Origin: an uncultured Blastococcus sp.
GTDB lineage: Bacteria; Actinomycetota; Actinomycetes; Mycobacteriales; Geodermatophilaceae
Direction of reading: 5' to 3'
DNA: 32,974 nucleotides
Assembly (NCBI GenBank): GCA_902805535.1
Contig: CADCTN010000185.1
Coordinates: forward strand, 1 to 32,974
The translations under genes were made by a program, and so were the position numbers. The notes beneath the pieces were generated by a model. The model saw nothing but the letters and a program-made list of their open reading frames with translations. It did not search any database and was not told the origin of the DNA. Shown piece by piece: positions 15,585 through 23,924 of this stretch. Every line of letters starts with the position of its first letter. Position 1 is the stretch's first letter.

Positions 15585-16918
15585 ACGAGCTCGCGAGTTC
15601 ACCCATCAGCGACACCCGGTCGCTCAAGGTCGCGCTGCTGGGCTGCGGCACCGTCGGCAGCGCCGTCCTGCGGCTGCTCTCCGAGCAGGCCGACGACCTC
15701 GCCGCCCGCATCGGGCGCCCGGTGGAGGTCGCGGGCATCGCGGTGCGCCGGCCCGACCACCACCCCGACGTCCCGCAGCACCTGCTCACCACCGACGCCT
15801 CCGGGCTGGTGGCCCGCGACGACGTGGACCTCGTCGTCGAGGTGATCGGCGGGATCGAGCCGGCACGGACGCTGATCCTGGCCGCCTTCGAGGCGGGCAA
15901 GTCCGTGGTCAGCGCCAACAAGGCGCTGCTGGCCGACGACGGCGTCGCCCTGCACGCCGCGGCCGCGAAGTTCGGCGTCGACCTCTACTACGAGGCGGCG
16001 GTCGCGGGGGCGATCCCGCTGCTGCGCCCGCTGCGTGAGTCCCTCGCCGGTGACCAGCTGCGCCGGGTGGTCGGCATCGTCAACGGGACGACCAACTACA
16101 TCCTCTCGCGCATGGCCGAGACCGGTGCCGGCTTCGCGGAGGCGCTCGCCGAGGCCACCGACCTCGGGTACGCCGAGGCCGACCCGACCGCCGACGTCGA
16201 CGGGTTCGACGCGGCCGCCAAGGCGGCGATCCTCGCGTCCCTGGCGTTCCACACGCCGGTGACCGCGTCCGACGTGCACCGCGAGGGCATCTCGTCGGTG
16301 TCGGCCACCGACGTCGCCCGGGCGGCCGAGATCGGCTGCACCGTCAAGCTGCTGGCCATCTGCGAGCGCGTCGGGCCGACGGGGGACGACGCGGGGTCCG
16401 GGGACTCCGTGGCCGTGCGGGTCCACCCGGCGATGATCCCGACGACGCACCCGCTCGCCTCCGTCGGCGGCGCGTTCAACGCCGTCTTCGTCGAGGCCGA
16501 GGCGGCCGGGCAGCTGATGTTCTACGGCCAGGGCGCCGGCGGGCAGCCGACCGCCAGCGCGGTGCTCGGCGACCTGGTGGCGGTGGCGCGCAACCGGCTG
16601 GCCGGCGCGGCCGGGCAGTCGAGCACCGGGTACGCCAACCTGGCCGTCCGGCCCATGGCCGAGACGCCGACGCGCTACCACGTGAGCCTCGACGTCGCGG
16701 ACAAGCCCGGAGTGCTCGCAACCGTCGCGCACGCCTTCGCCGAGCACGGGGTGAGCATCTCGACGGTCCGCCAGAACGGGCACGGCGACGCCGCCACCCT
16801 GGTCATCGTGACCCACAGCGCCCCCGACGCCGCCCTGTCCGCCACGATCGCCGCGCTCAGGGACATGCCCACCGTCCGGGGCGTCACCAGCGTCCTGCGC
16901 GTGGAGGGGCTGTCATGA
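15581..16918 (+). CDS. hom: homoserine dehydrogenase
   Basis: A 445-residue enzyme reducing aspartate semialdehyde to homoserine, the branch to threonine and methionine. The nucleotide loop is GCGTVG (21-26). [11 protein letters not shown] and the catalytic-domain stretch [11 protein letters not shown] are intact, as is [20 protein letters not shown]. The last 80 or so residues form an ACT domain (from [18 protein letters not shown]), so feedback control by threonine is likely. GTG at 15581 overlaps the lysA stop as GTGA, and its own stop overlaps the thrC ATG. These overlaps imply coupled translation. Confidence 0.96.
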   Translation: MNELASSPISDTRSLKVALLGCGTVGSAVLRLLSEQADDLAARIGRPVEVAGIAVRRPDHHPDVPQHLLTTDASGLVARDDVDLVVEVIGGIEPARTLILAAFEAGKSVVSANKALLADDGVALHAAAAKFGVDLYYEAAVAGAIPLLRPLRESLAGDQLRRVVGIVNGTTNYILSRMAETGAGFAEALAEATDLGYAEADPTADVDGFDAAAKAAILASLAFHTPVTASDVHREGISSVSATDVARAAEIGCTVKLLAICERVGPTGDDAGSGDSVAVRVHPAMIPTTHPLASVGGAFNAVFVEAEAAGQLMFYGQGAGGQPTASAVLGDLVAVARNRLAGAAGQSSTGYANLAVRPMAETPTRYHVSLDVADKPGVLATVAHAFAEHGVSISTVRQNGHGDAATLVIVTHSAPDAALSATIAALRDMPTVRGVTSVLRVEGLS

Positions 16919-18006
16919 CCGCTGGGCTGCAGGGAACCGTGTCGCCGCGGTGGCCGGGGCTGATCGAGGCCTACCGGTCCCGGCTGCCGGTCAGCGCCGG
17001 CACCCCGGTGGTGACCCTCCACGAGGGTGCGACGCCGCTGCTGCCGGCACCGGAGCTGTCCCTCCGGACCGGCTGCGAGGTGTTCCTCAAGGTCGAGGGC
17101 GCCAACCCCACCGGATCCTTCAAGGACCGCGGCATGACGATGGCCATCAGCAAGGCCGTCGAGGAGGGCGCGAAGGCGGTCATCTGCGCCTCGACCGGCA
17201 ACACCAGCGCCAGCGCCGCCGCCTACGCCGCCCGCGCCGGCCTCACCTGCGCGGTGCTCGTGCCGCAGGGGAAGATCGCCATGGGCAAGCTGGCCCAGGC
17301 GCTCGTGCACGGCGCGCAGCTGCTGCAGGTCGAGGGCAACTTCGACGACTGCCTGGCGCTGGCCAGCAAGCTCGCCATCGACTACCCGGTCAGCCTGGTC
17401 AACAGCGTCAACCAGTACCGCATCGAGGGCCAGAAGACGGCGTCCTTCGAGATCGTCGACGTGCTGGGCGACGCCCCCGACATCCACTGCCTGCCGGTGG
17501 GCAACGCGGGCAACATCACCGCCTACTGGCAGGGCTACCGCGAGTACTGCAGCTGGTCGGCGGCCCCGGGCCCCGCCTCGCGGACCCCTCGCATGTGGGG
17601 TTTCCAGGCGGCCGGCGCCGCGCCGATCGTCAACGGCGCGGTCGTGGACAACCCCAGCACGATCGCCACCGCCATCCGCATCGGCAACCCGGCGTCCTGG
17701 ACCAAGGCCCTGGCCGCCCGCGACGAGTCCGGCGGTCGCATCGACGCCGTCACCGACCGGGCGATCCTGGCCGCCTACCGGCTGCTCGCCCGGCACGACG
17801 CGGTGTTCGTGGAGCCCGCGTCGGCCGCGTCGGTCGCCGGCCTGCTGCAGGTCGCCGCGGCCGGCGAGCTGGAGCCGGGCCAGCGGGTGGTCTGCACGGT
17901 CACCGGCAACGGCCTCAAGGACCCCGAATGGGCGATCTCGGGTGCTCCGGCGCCCCGGACGATCCCGGTCGACGCCGGCGCCGCGGCCGCTCAGCTCGGC
18001 CTGTGA
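16915..18006 (+). CDS. thrC: threonine synthase
   Basis: A 363-residue fold-type II PLP enzyme converting O-phosphohomoserine to threonine. The PLP lysine is K70 in [10 protein letters not shown]. The phosphate cup is the glycine-rich [12 protein letters not shown], and the ring-nitrogen contact lies in VTGNGLKDP. The length suits the short bacterial form, without the plant-type SAM-regulated extension. ATG at 16915 overlaps the hom stop as ATGA. Confidence 0.96.
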   Translation: MTAGLQGTVSPRWPGLIEAYRSRLPVSAGTPVVTLHEGATPLLPAPELSLRTGCEVFLKVEGANPTGSFKDRGMTMAISKAVEEGAKAVICASTGNTSASAAAYAARAGLTCAVLVPQGKIAMGKLAQALVHGAQLLQVEGNFDDCLALASKLAIDYPVSLVNSVNQYRIEGQKTASFEIVDVLGDAPDIHCLPVGNAGNITAYWQGYREYCSWSAAPGPASRTPRMWGFQAAGAAPIVNGAVVDNPSTIATAIRIGNPASWTKALAARDESGGRIDAVTDRAILAAYRLLARHDAVFVEPASAASVAGLLQVAAAGELEPGQRVVCTVTGNGLKDPEWAISGAPAPRTIPVDAGAAAAQLGL

Positions 18007-18019
18007 GCGGACAGGGGCG

Positions 18020-18057
18020 TGAGCATCGCAGCGAGGAACGAGCGAGGAGCGGAGCGT
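18020..18057 (+). repeat. purine-rich degenerate GAGCG-type intergenic element
   Basis: Between thrC and thrB lies a run of related purine-rich units: GAGCATCGCAGCGAGG, AACGAGCGAGGAGCGGAGC. GAGC, GCGAG and GGAGC recur at short spacing. The rest of the 74-bp gap has only the AGGGA ribosome site of thrB (about 18066-18070). Similar GAGCGA-rich spacers are something I recall from other high-GC actinobacteria. Function is unknown. Confidence 0.45.
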
Positions 18058-18080
18058 CTCGCGGCAGGGACGACGACGTT

Positions 18081-18983
18081 GTGACGGCGGTCCGGGTCCG
18101 CGTCCCCGCCACCAGTGCCAATCTCGGTCCCGCGTTCGACTGCGCCGGCCTGGCCCTCACCCGGTACGACGTCCTCACGTTCGGCCTGGAGTCCTCCGGG
18201 CTGGCCGTCGAGGTGTCCGGCGTCGGGGCGGGGGAGCTGCCCACGGACGAGTCGCACCTCGTCGTCCGCGCGTTCCGCGCGGCGTGCGCGCAGCTGGGCT
18301 GGACGCCCCCCGGCCTGCGGGTCGTGGCGGAGAACGGCATCCCGCAGGGCCGGGGGATGGGGTCCTCGGCGGCCGCCGTCGTCGCCGGCCTGCTGGGTGC
18401 CTGGGCGCTGTGCCCGGCGGTCCAGGGGATCGACCTGCAGGGCGTGCTCCGGCTGGCCACGGAGCTCGAGGGACACCCCGACAACGTCGCCCCCTGCCTG
18501 CTCGGCGGGGCGACGCTCTCCTGGATGGCCGCCGACGGAGCCCGGGCCGAGCGGCTGGACGTGCACCCCGACGTGCGCCCCGTCGTCCTCGTGCCGGAGG
18601 ACACGCTGTCCACCCACGTGGCCCGCGGCCTGCTGCCCGAGCTGGTGCCGCACGCCGACGCCGCCTTCAACGCCGCCCGTGCCGCGCTGCTGACGCACGC
18701 CCTGACCGTGGCACCGGAACGGCTGCTGGACGCCACCGACGACCGGCTGCACCAGCGGCAGCGGGCCGCTGCGATGCCGGGGTCGGTCGCGCTGCTCGAC
18801 GCCCTGCGGGCCGACGGGCACGCCGCGGTGGTCTCCGGGGCCGGACCCAGCGTGCTGGTGCTCGCCCGGGAAGCCGGCGCGATCGACCGCGTCACGGAGC
18901 TGGCCGGGGCCGGCTGGAGCGTGTTCGCACTCGGCGTCGACGGCCCTGGGGCTCGTGTGCTGGATGGAGTATCGTGGCGGTGA
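18081..18983 (+). CDS. thrB: homoserine kinase
   Basis: A 300-residue GHMP-family kinase that phosphorylates homoserine for ThrC. The N-terminal PATSANLGPAFDCAG and the ATP-binding loop PQGRGMGSSAAAV (88-100) are intact, as is the C-terminal VSGAGPSVLVL. GTG at 18081 is preceded by AGGGA about 10 nt upstream. The 74-bp spacer before it is the only non-overlapping junction in argS-lysA-hom-thrC-thrB. Confidence 0.95.
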   Translation: MTAVRVRVPATSANLGPAFDCAGLALTRYDVLTFGLESSGLAVEVSGVGAGELPTDESHLVVRAFRAACAQLGWTPPGLRVVAENGIPQGRGMGSSAAAVVAGLLGAWALCPAVQGIDLQGVLRLATELEGHPDNVAPCLLGGATLSWMAADGARAERLDVHPDVRPVVLVPEDTLSTHVARGLLPELVPHADAAFNAARAALLTHALTVAPERLLDATDDRLHQRQRAAAMPGSVALLDALRADGHAAVVSGAGPSVLVLAREAGAIDRVTELAGAGWSVFALGVDGPGARVLDGVSWR

Positions 18984-19010
18984 CGAGGAGCACACTGGAA
19001 CCCACCGGTG

Positions 19011-19039
19011 TTGATCCTCCTGTGAGCTGGGTCTAGGCT
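19011..19039 (+). promoter_or_regulatory. rho promoter
   Basis: TTGATC (19011-19016) and TAGGCT (19034-19039) are spaced by exactly 17 nt and fit a housekeeping sigma promoter. Transcription would start near 19046, giving a leader of about 180 nt before rho. It is the best-matching promoter in the window. Confidence 0.7.
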
Positions 19040-19090
19040 CACGGCGTAGCCGCCCACTCGGGCAAGCCTCGCGCGGGGCCGAAGCAGACG

Positions 19091-19155
19091 ATCTCTCGTC
19101 GCCGCTGATCCGCCTCGCATCTTTTCGTCCTGTTCCTCCGTGCGTCCCGCCTCCG
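19091..19155 (+). promoter_or_regulatory. pyrimidine-rich rho leader (possible rut site)
   Basis: The untranslated leader is rich in C and T. Positions 19111-19155 hold 35 pyrimidines of 45 bases and a single A, including TCTTTTCGTCCTGTTCCTCC. Such C/U-rich, A-poor and weakly structured RNA suits Rho loading. In E. coli rho is autoregulated through its leader; the same here is an inference. Confidence 0.4.
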
Positions 19156-19180
19156 GCCGGACCGCCAGGGAACGGGGGAC

Positions 19181-19212
19181 CCCTGCGCCGGTAGGCGCAG
19201 ATCACCGCAGGG
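19181..19212 (+). promoter_or_regulatory. two mutually exclusive hairpins next to the rho ribosome site
   Basis: CTGCGCC (19183-19189) pairs perfectly with GGCGCAG (19194-19200) over a GGTA loop. Alternatively CCCTGCG (19181-19187) pairs with CGCAGGG (19206-19212). The two share the same left arm, so only one can form. The second stem ends in the G-run of the Shine-Dalgarno region (GGGAAGGA, 19210-19217) and could limit ribosome access. Confidence 0.45.
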
Positions 19213-19224
19213 AAGGACCTGTAC

Positions 19225-21522
19225 GTGAGTGAAACCACCGACCTCGCCGTGAACGGCTCGCAGGACGCTGCCGCTCCGACTGAGGCACCTGCCGCTTCTG
19301 GGACGACGGCCAGCGCCCGTCGCCGCGGCAACGGGCTCTCGGGGATGCTGCTGCCCGAATTGCAGCGGCTCGCCGGCGAGCTGGGCATCTCCGGCACCGG
19401 CCGGATGCGCAAGGGCGACCTCGTCGCCGCCATCTCCGCCCGCCAGGTGGGCGGCGATGGCGCCGCCACCTCCGAGAGCGCCACCAGGTCGCAGAGCGCC
19501 ACCAGGTCCGAGGGCGCTGCCGGCGCACCGGCCGCTCCCGCGACGGGCAGCACCGACGGCGCTCCCGCGGGTCGCGGCATCGCGGCGTCGGCGGCCCCGC
19601 TGGAGGCCCCCGTCACCGGCGGCGCCAACGGCGGTCCGCTGACCGGCCGGACCGAGGGCACCGGAACCGCCCGCCCCGTCCGCACCCGTCGCGGCGCCAG
19701 CCGGCCCGCCGGATCCCCGGCGACCGACGGGGCGTCTCCCGAGGCGCCGTCCGAGGCCGCCCGCGCCGAGTCGGCGACCGTCACGGGCACCGGATCCGTC
19801 GACACCGACACGAGCAACGGCACGACCACCGACACGGACACCGCGCCGGCCGACGGCGACCAGCGCACCGACGGTGACCGGCCGCAGCGCAGCCGGGACC
19901 GGGGCCGCAGCCGTGCCGACCGCGACGGCGCTTCCCGGGACGGCGCTTCCCGCGACGGGGCCCCCCGCGACGGCGGCACCGACCGGACGAGCACCGAACG
20001 GTCGAGCAGCGACCGGACGAGCACGGACCGGTCGAGCACCGACCGGACGAGCACGGACCGGCCGGCCAACGACCGCGGCAATCGCGACGGCGCTTCCCGC
20101 GACGGTGCTTCCCGGGACGGCGCCCCCCGCGACGGCGGCAACCGCGGTCCCGACCGCGGGGACCGCAACGACCGCGGCGGCCGTCCGGACAACCGGAACG
20201 ACAACCGGAACGACAACCGCGCCGACGGTGGACGCGGGAGCAACCCGACCGAGGACGAGGACGACGACTTCGAGGGCGGCCGCGGCCGTCGCGGCCGTCG
20301 GTACCGGGACCGCAACAAGCGGGGCGGCAACGCCCCGGGCGGCCGGGACCGGTTCGACCAGGGCGAGCCGACCGTCAGCGAGGACGACGTCCTCCTGCCC
20401 GTCGCCGGCATCCTCGACGTGCTGGACAACTACGCGTTCGTCCGGACCTCGGGGTACCTGACCGGACCGAACGACGTCTACGTCTCGCTGTCCCAGGTGC
20501 GCCGGCACGGGTTGCGCCGCGGTGACGCGATCACCGGCGCCGTCCGCCAGCCCCGCGAGGGCGAGCGCAAGGACAAGTACAACGCGCTGGTCCGCCTGGA
20601 CACGGTGAACGGTCTGGATCCCGAGCAGGCCCGCAACCGTCCCGAGTTCACCAAGCTGACCCCGCTCTACCCGCAGGAGCGCCTGCGGCTGGAGACCGAG
20701 GCGCACGTGCTGACCACCCGGGTCCTGGACCTGGTCATGCCGATCGGCAAGGGGCAGCGCGCGCTGATCGTCAGCCCGCCGAAGGCCGGCAAGACGATGG
20801 TCCTGCAGGCGCTGGCCAACGCGATCACCACGAACAACCCCGAGTGCCACCTGATGGTCGTCCTGGTCGACGAGCGTCCGGAAGAGGTCACCGACATGCA
20901 GCGCTCGGTGAAGGGCGAGGTCATCGCCTCGACCTTCGACCGCCCGCCGGCCGACCACACGACGGTCGCCGAGCTCTCCATCGAGCGGGCCAAGCGCCTG
21001 GTCGAGATGGGCCACGACGTCGTCGTCCTGCTGGACTCGATCACCCGCCTGGGCCGCGCCTACAACCTGGCGGCCCCCGCCAGCGGGCGCATCCTCTCCG
21101 GTGGCGTCGACTCCACGGCGCTCTACCCGCCCAAGCGCTTCCTCGGCGCGGCCCGCAACATCGAGAACGGCGGGTCGCTCACGATCATCGCCTCGGCGCT
21201 GGTGGAGACCGGGTCCACGATGGACACCGTCATCTTCGAGGAGTTCAAGGGCACGGGTAACGCGGAGATCAAGCTCGACCGTCGCCTGGCGGACAAGCGG
21301 GTCTTCCCTGCGGTCGACGTGAACGCGTCGGGTACCCGCAAGGAAGAGATCCTGATGAACCCCGACGAGCTGGCCATCGTCATCAAGCTGCGCCGGGTGC
21401 TGGGCGCGCTCGAGCCGCAGCAGGCGCTGGAACTGCTCCTGGACAAGCTGAAGAAGACGCGCAACAACGTCGAGTTCCTCATGCAGATCCAGAAGACGAC
21501 GCTGGGCCCGGGCCAGGAGTGA
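19225..21522 (+). CDS. rho: transcription termination factor Rho
   Basis: A 765-residue hexameric RNA helicase. Residues 35-75 are the Rho N-terminal helical domain (LLPELQRLAGELGI). Residues about 76-375 are a disordered Arg/Asp/Gly/Ser/Asn-rich insertion, typical of actinobacterial Rho and able to bind RNA. The cold-shock-like primary RNA site follows (about 385-460, GILDVLDNYAFVRT). The ATPase domain has the P-loop PKAGKT (519-524) and Walker B aspartate D604 (VVVLLDSITRLGRAYN); the secondary-site R-loop is EEFKGTGN. The E. coli protein has about 419 residues, the difference being the insertion. GTG at 19225 has AAGGA 7 nt upstream. Confidence 0.97.
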   Translation: MSETTDLAVNGSQDAAAPTEAPAASGTTASARRRGNGLSGMLLPELQRLAGELGISGTGRMRKGDLVAAISARQVGGDGAATSESATRSQSATRSEGAAGAPAAPATGSTDGAPAGRGIAASAAPLEAPVTGGANGGPLTGRTEGTGTARPVRTRRGASRPAGSPATDGASPEAPSEAARAESATVTGTGSVDTDTSNGTTTDTDTAPADGDQRTDGDRPQRSRDRGRSRADRDGASRDGASRDGAPRDGGTDRTSTERSSSDRTSTDRSSTDRTSTDRPANDRGNRDGASRDGASRDGAPRDGGNRGPDRGDRNDRGGRPDNRNDNRNDNRADGGRGSNPTEDEDDDFEGGRGRRGRRYRDRNKRGGNAPGGRDRFDQGEPTVSEDDVLLPVAGILDVLDNYAFVRTSGYLTGPNDVYVSLSQVRRHGLRRGDAITGAVRQPREGERKDKYNALVRLDTVNGLDPEQARNRPEFTKLTPLYPQERLRLETEAHVLTTRVLDLVMPIGKGQRALIVSPPKAGKTMVLQALANAITTNNPECHLMVVLVDERPEEVTDMQRSVKGEVIASTFDRPPADHTTVAELSIERAKRLVEMGHDVVVLLDSITRLGRAYNLAAPASGRILSGGVDSTALYPPKRFLGAARNIENGGSLTIIASALVETGSTMDTVIFEEFKGTGNAEIKLDRRLADKRVFPAVDVNASGTRKEEILMNPDELAIVIKLRRVLGALEPQQALELLLDKLKKTRNNVEFLMQIQKTTLGPGQE
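19921..20139 (+). repeat. coding tandem repeats in the Rho disordered region
   Basis: Two 57-bp blocks at 19921-19977 and 20083-20139 encode the same peptide, RDGASRDGASRDGAPRDGG (residues 233-251 and 287-305). They differ at four bases, all synonymous. Between them is a 10-residue-period repeat built on DRTSTDRSST (about residues 253-281). A further NRND repeat follows near 20195-20220. Confidence 0.85.
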
Positions 21523-21534
21523 CCCGGCGCGGCC

Positions 21535-21563
21535 GGCCGGTCCCCTCATCTGGGAGACTGGCC
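21535..21563 (+). terminator. candidate terminator after rho
   Basis: GGCCGG-TCCC (21535-21544) can pair with GGGA (21552-21555) and, across a 2-nt bulge, CTGGCC (21558-21563), with one G-U pair. It starts 13 nt after the rho stop. It may separate rho from rpmE; there is no T-run. Confidence 0.35.
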
Positions 21564-21653
21564 GACTGAGCCCCGCCGACGGCGTGGAATACCACCCGCC
21601 CGCAGGCGTTCCACCACACGGACACCAAAGACTTCTCGGAAGAGGCGACAGCC
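21564..21653 (+). promoter_or_regulatory. rpmE leader, candidate L31 autoregulatory RNA
   Basis: The leader holds an inverted repeat, GTGGAA (21584-21589) with TTCCAC (21609-21614), plus GGAAGAGG before the ATG. Structured ribosomal-protein leaders upstream of actinobacterial rpmE are a described class (L31-Actinobacteria), in which L31 represses its own mRNA. I cannot confirm membership without a covariance search. Confidence 0.4.
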
Positions 21654-21890
21654 ATGAAGAGCGACATCCACCCGGCCTACAACGTCACGACGGTGACCTG
21701 TGGCTGCGGTAACACGTTCCAGACCCGCAGCACGTCCCCGACCGGTCAGCTCAACGTCGAGGTGTGCTCGGCGTGCCACCCCTTCTACACCGGCAAGCAG
21801 AAGATCCTGGACACCGGTGGCCGCGTCGCCCGCTTCGAGAAGCGGTACGGCAAGCGCGCCGCTCCCGGCTCCGAGACCGCCGCCAAGTAG
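21654..21890 (+). CDS. rpmE: 50S ribosomal protein L31 (zinc-binding form)
   Basis: A 78-residue ribosomal protein, starting [10 protein letters not shown]. The four zinc ligands are present: C16 and C18 (CGCG), C38 and C41 (CSACH). This is therefore the zinc-containing C+ form rather than the zinc-free paralogue used under zinc limitation. PFYTGKQK follows as in other L31 proteins. It lies between rho and prfA, as in mycobacteria. Confidence 0.97.
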   Translation: MKSDIHPAYNVTTVTCGCGNTFQTRSTSPTGQLNVEVCSACHPFYTGKQKILDTGGRVARFEKRYGKRAAPGSETAAK

Positions 21891-21898
21891 CTCCTCCG

Positions 21899-21941
21899 AC
21901 GGCGCCCGTGCCGCCCCTTCCCGGGGTGGGACGGGCGCCGT
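21899..21941 (+). terminator. strong hairpin terminator after rpmE
   Basis: ACGGCGCCCGT (21899-21909) pairs perfectly over 11 bp with ACGGGCGCCGT (21931-21941). Inside, CCGCCCC (21911-21917) pairs with GGGGTGG (21923-21929, one G-U pair) around the loop TTCCC. It begins 8 nt after the rpmE stop. There is no U-tract beyond TTG. It would lower expression of prfA relative to rpmE. Confidence 0.7.
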
Positions 21942-21993
21942 TGCCATGTCACCGGCACATGTCCGCGTCAGCTCGTCCGAGAGGAGTCCACCG

Positions 21994-23073
21994 ATGAACG
22001 CTCCCGACCGGTTGTCGGTGCTGCTCGACGAGCACGCGTCCCTGGAGCGCGAGCTCGCCGACCCGGCGGTGCACGCCGACCAGTCGCGTGCCCGCCGTCT
22101 GGGCCGCCGCTACGCGCAGCTCGCTCCGCTCGTCGAGACGGCCCGCGCCCTCGACGAGGCGCGCGGCAACCTGGGCACGGCCCGGGAGCTCGCCGGGGAG
22201 GACGCGTCCTTCGCCACCGAGGCCACCGCCCTGGAGGCCCAGGTCGAGGAGCTCACCGACCGTCTGCGCGAGCACCTGCTGCCGCGCGACCCGGACGACG
22301 ACAGGGACGTCATCCTAGAGATCAAGGCGGGGGAGGGCGGCGCCGAGTCCGCGCTGTTCGCCGGCGACCTGCTGCGCATGTACCTCCGCTACGCCGAGCG
22401 CCGCGGCTGGTCGGCCGAGGTACTGGAGGCCGTCGACGCCGAGCTGGGCGGCTACAAGGACGTCGCGGTCGCCATCAAGTCCCGATCGCCCGGGGGCGAC
22501 GACGGAGCGGGGATCTGGGCCCGGCTGAAGTTCGAGGGCGGCGTCCACCGGGTGCAGCGCGTGCCGGTCACCGAGAGCCAGGGGCGCATCCACACCTCGG
22601 CAGCCGGTGTGCTCGTGCTGCCCGAGGCCGAGGAGGTCGACGTCAGCGTCGACCCGGGCGATCTGCGGATCGACGTCTTCCGCTCGTCGGGTCCCGGCGG
22701 GCAGAGCGTGAACACCACCGACTCCGCGGTCCGGATCACCCACCTGCCGAGCGGCATCGTGGTCAGCTCGCAGAACGAGAAGAGCCAGCTGCAGAACCGG
22801 GAGTCCGCGCTGCGCGTGCTCCGGTCCCGGCTGCTGGCCGCCGCGCGCGAGGAGGCCGCCGCCGTGGCCAGCGACCAGCGTCGCAGCCAGGTGCGGACGA
22901 TGGACCGCAGCGAGCGCGTGCGCACCTACAACTTCCCGGAGAACCGGATCGCCGACCACCGCGTCGGCTACAAGGCGCACAACCTCGACCAGGTCATCGA
23001 CGGCGACCTGGACGCGGTGATCGAGGCGCTGGTCAGCGCGCACACCGCCGAGCTGCTGGCGGCGGGCTCCTGA
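21994..23073 (+). CDS. prfA: peptide chain release factor 1
   Basis: A 359-residue class I release factor reading UAA and UAG. The codon-recognition tripeptide is PVT (191-193), the RF1 type. The peptidyl-transferase motif GGQ is at 235-237 in GPGGQSVN; its glutamine is the target of PrmC, encoded next. Length is standard. ATG at 21994 is preceded by GAGAGGAG about 8 nt upstream. The terminator-like hairpin after rpmE lies in its 103-bp leader. Confidence 0.97.
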   Translation: MNAPDRLSVLLDEHASLERELADPAVHADQSRARRLGRRYAQLAPLVETARALDEARGNLGTARELAGEDASFATEATALEAQVEELTDRLREHLLPRDPDDDRDVILEIKAGEGGAESALFAGDLLRMYLRYAERRGWSAEVLEAVDAELGGYKDVAVAIKSRSPGGDDGAGIWARLKFEGGVHRVQRVPVTESQGRIHTSAAGVLVLPEAEEVDVSVDPGDLRIDVFRSSGPGGQSVNTTDSAVRITHLPSGIVVSSQNEKSQLQNRESALRVLRSRLLAAAREEAAAVASDQRRSQVRTMDRSERVRTYNFPENRIADHRVGYKAHNLDQVIDGDLDAVIEALVSAHTAELLAAGS

Positions 23074-23087
23074 ACGCCCGGTCGTTG

Positions 23088-23924
23088 ATGAGCGACGCCG
23101 TGCGCCGGTTGAGCGACGGCGGCGTCGAGTCCGCGCGCGTGGACGCCGAGCTGCTGCTCGCCCACGTGCTCGGGGTCCAGCGGGGACGGCTGCTCACCCT
23201 CGGCGAGGTGGCCGCCGACGACGCCACCCGCTTCGGGGCCCTGGTCGAGCAGCGCGCCGACCGGGTACCGCTGCAGCACCTCACCGGGCGGGCGCCGTTC
23301 CGCCACCTGGAGCTCTGGGTCGGCCCGGGCGTCTTCGTCCCGCGGCCGGAGACCGAGCAGCTGGCCGGCTGGGCGCTCGACCGGCTGGCGGGGACGGAGG
23401 GGCCGATCGTGGTCGACCTCGGCAGCGGCTCCGGCGCCCTGGCCCTGGCCATCGCCCAGGAGCACCCCGGCGCCCGGGTCACCGCCGTGGAGCGCGATCC
23501 GGGCGCCCTCGCCTGGACCCGGCACAACGCCCTGTCGCGGGTCGGCGCCGGGGACACGCCCGTCGGCGTCGTCGAGGGCGACATGACCGACCCGGGCCTG
23601 CTGCCCGAGCTCGACGGCCGGGTCTCGGTCGTCGTGTCCAACCCGCCCTACGTGCCGGACGACGCCGTGCTGCCGCGCGAGGTGGCCGAGCACGACCCGC
23701 CGCTGGCGCTGTGGGGCGGTCCCGACGGGCTGGACGTCGTCCGGGGGATGCTCTCGGTCGCCGCCCGCCTGCTGCACGCGGACGGCTGGATCGGGATCGA
23801 GCACGCCGATCAGCAGGGTGGCGCGGTGCCCGCCGTGGTCCGGGCGCACGGCGGCTTCACCGACGTCGAGGACCACCCGGACCTCGCCGGCCGGCCCCGC
23901 TTCACGACGGCGCGGCGGCGATGA
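23088..23924 (+). CDS. prmC: release factor glutamine N5-methyltransferase
   Basis: A 278-residue SAM-dependent methylase that modifies the GGQ glutamine of RF1 and RF2. The N-terminal helical domain covers about 1-75. The SAM loop is DLGSGSG (110-116) and the catalytic motif is NPPY (185-188). It follows prfA by 14 nt, the usual pairing. ATG at 23088 has no good ribosome site; TTG at 23085 directly before it is an alternative. The stop overlaps the following kinase start as ATGA. Confidence 0.93.
   Translation: MSDAVRRLSDGGVESARVDAELLLAHVLGVQRGRLLTLGEVAADDATRFGALVEQRADRVPLQHLTGRAPFRHLELWVGPGVFVPRPETEQLAGWALDRLAGTEGPIVVDLGSGSGALALAIAQEHPGARVTAVERDPGALAWTRHNALSRVGAGDTPVGVVEGDMTDPGLLPELDGRVSVVVSNPPYVPDDAVLPREVAEHDPPLALWGGPDGLDVVRGMLSVAARLLHADGWIGIEHADQQGGAVPAVVRAHGGFTDVEDHPDLAGRPRFTTARRR

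Noticed and set aside
18020-18057. GAGCG units as a CRISPR array or insertion-sequence end
   Set aside because: Units are degenerate and too short, there are no spacers, and no transposase or target duplication is visible.
19921-20220. Regularly spaced short repeats that might suggest a CRISPR or minisatellite
   Set aside because: The repeats keep the rho reading frame, encode a disordered segment common in actinobacterial Rho, and have no unique spacers.
17991-21549. Very long antisense frames opposite thrB and rho
   Set aside because: They are Arg/Pro/Ser/Ala-rich shadows of coding DNA with strong third-position GC; no domain or ribosome site supports them.
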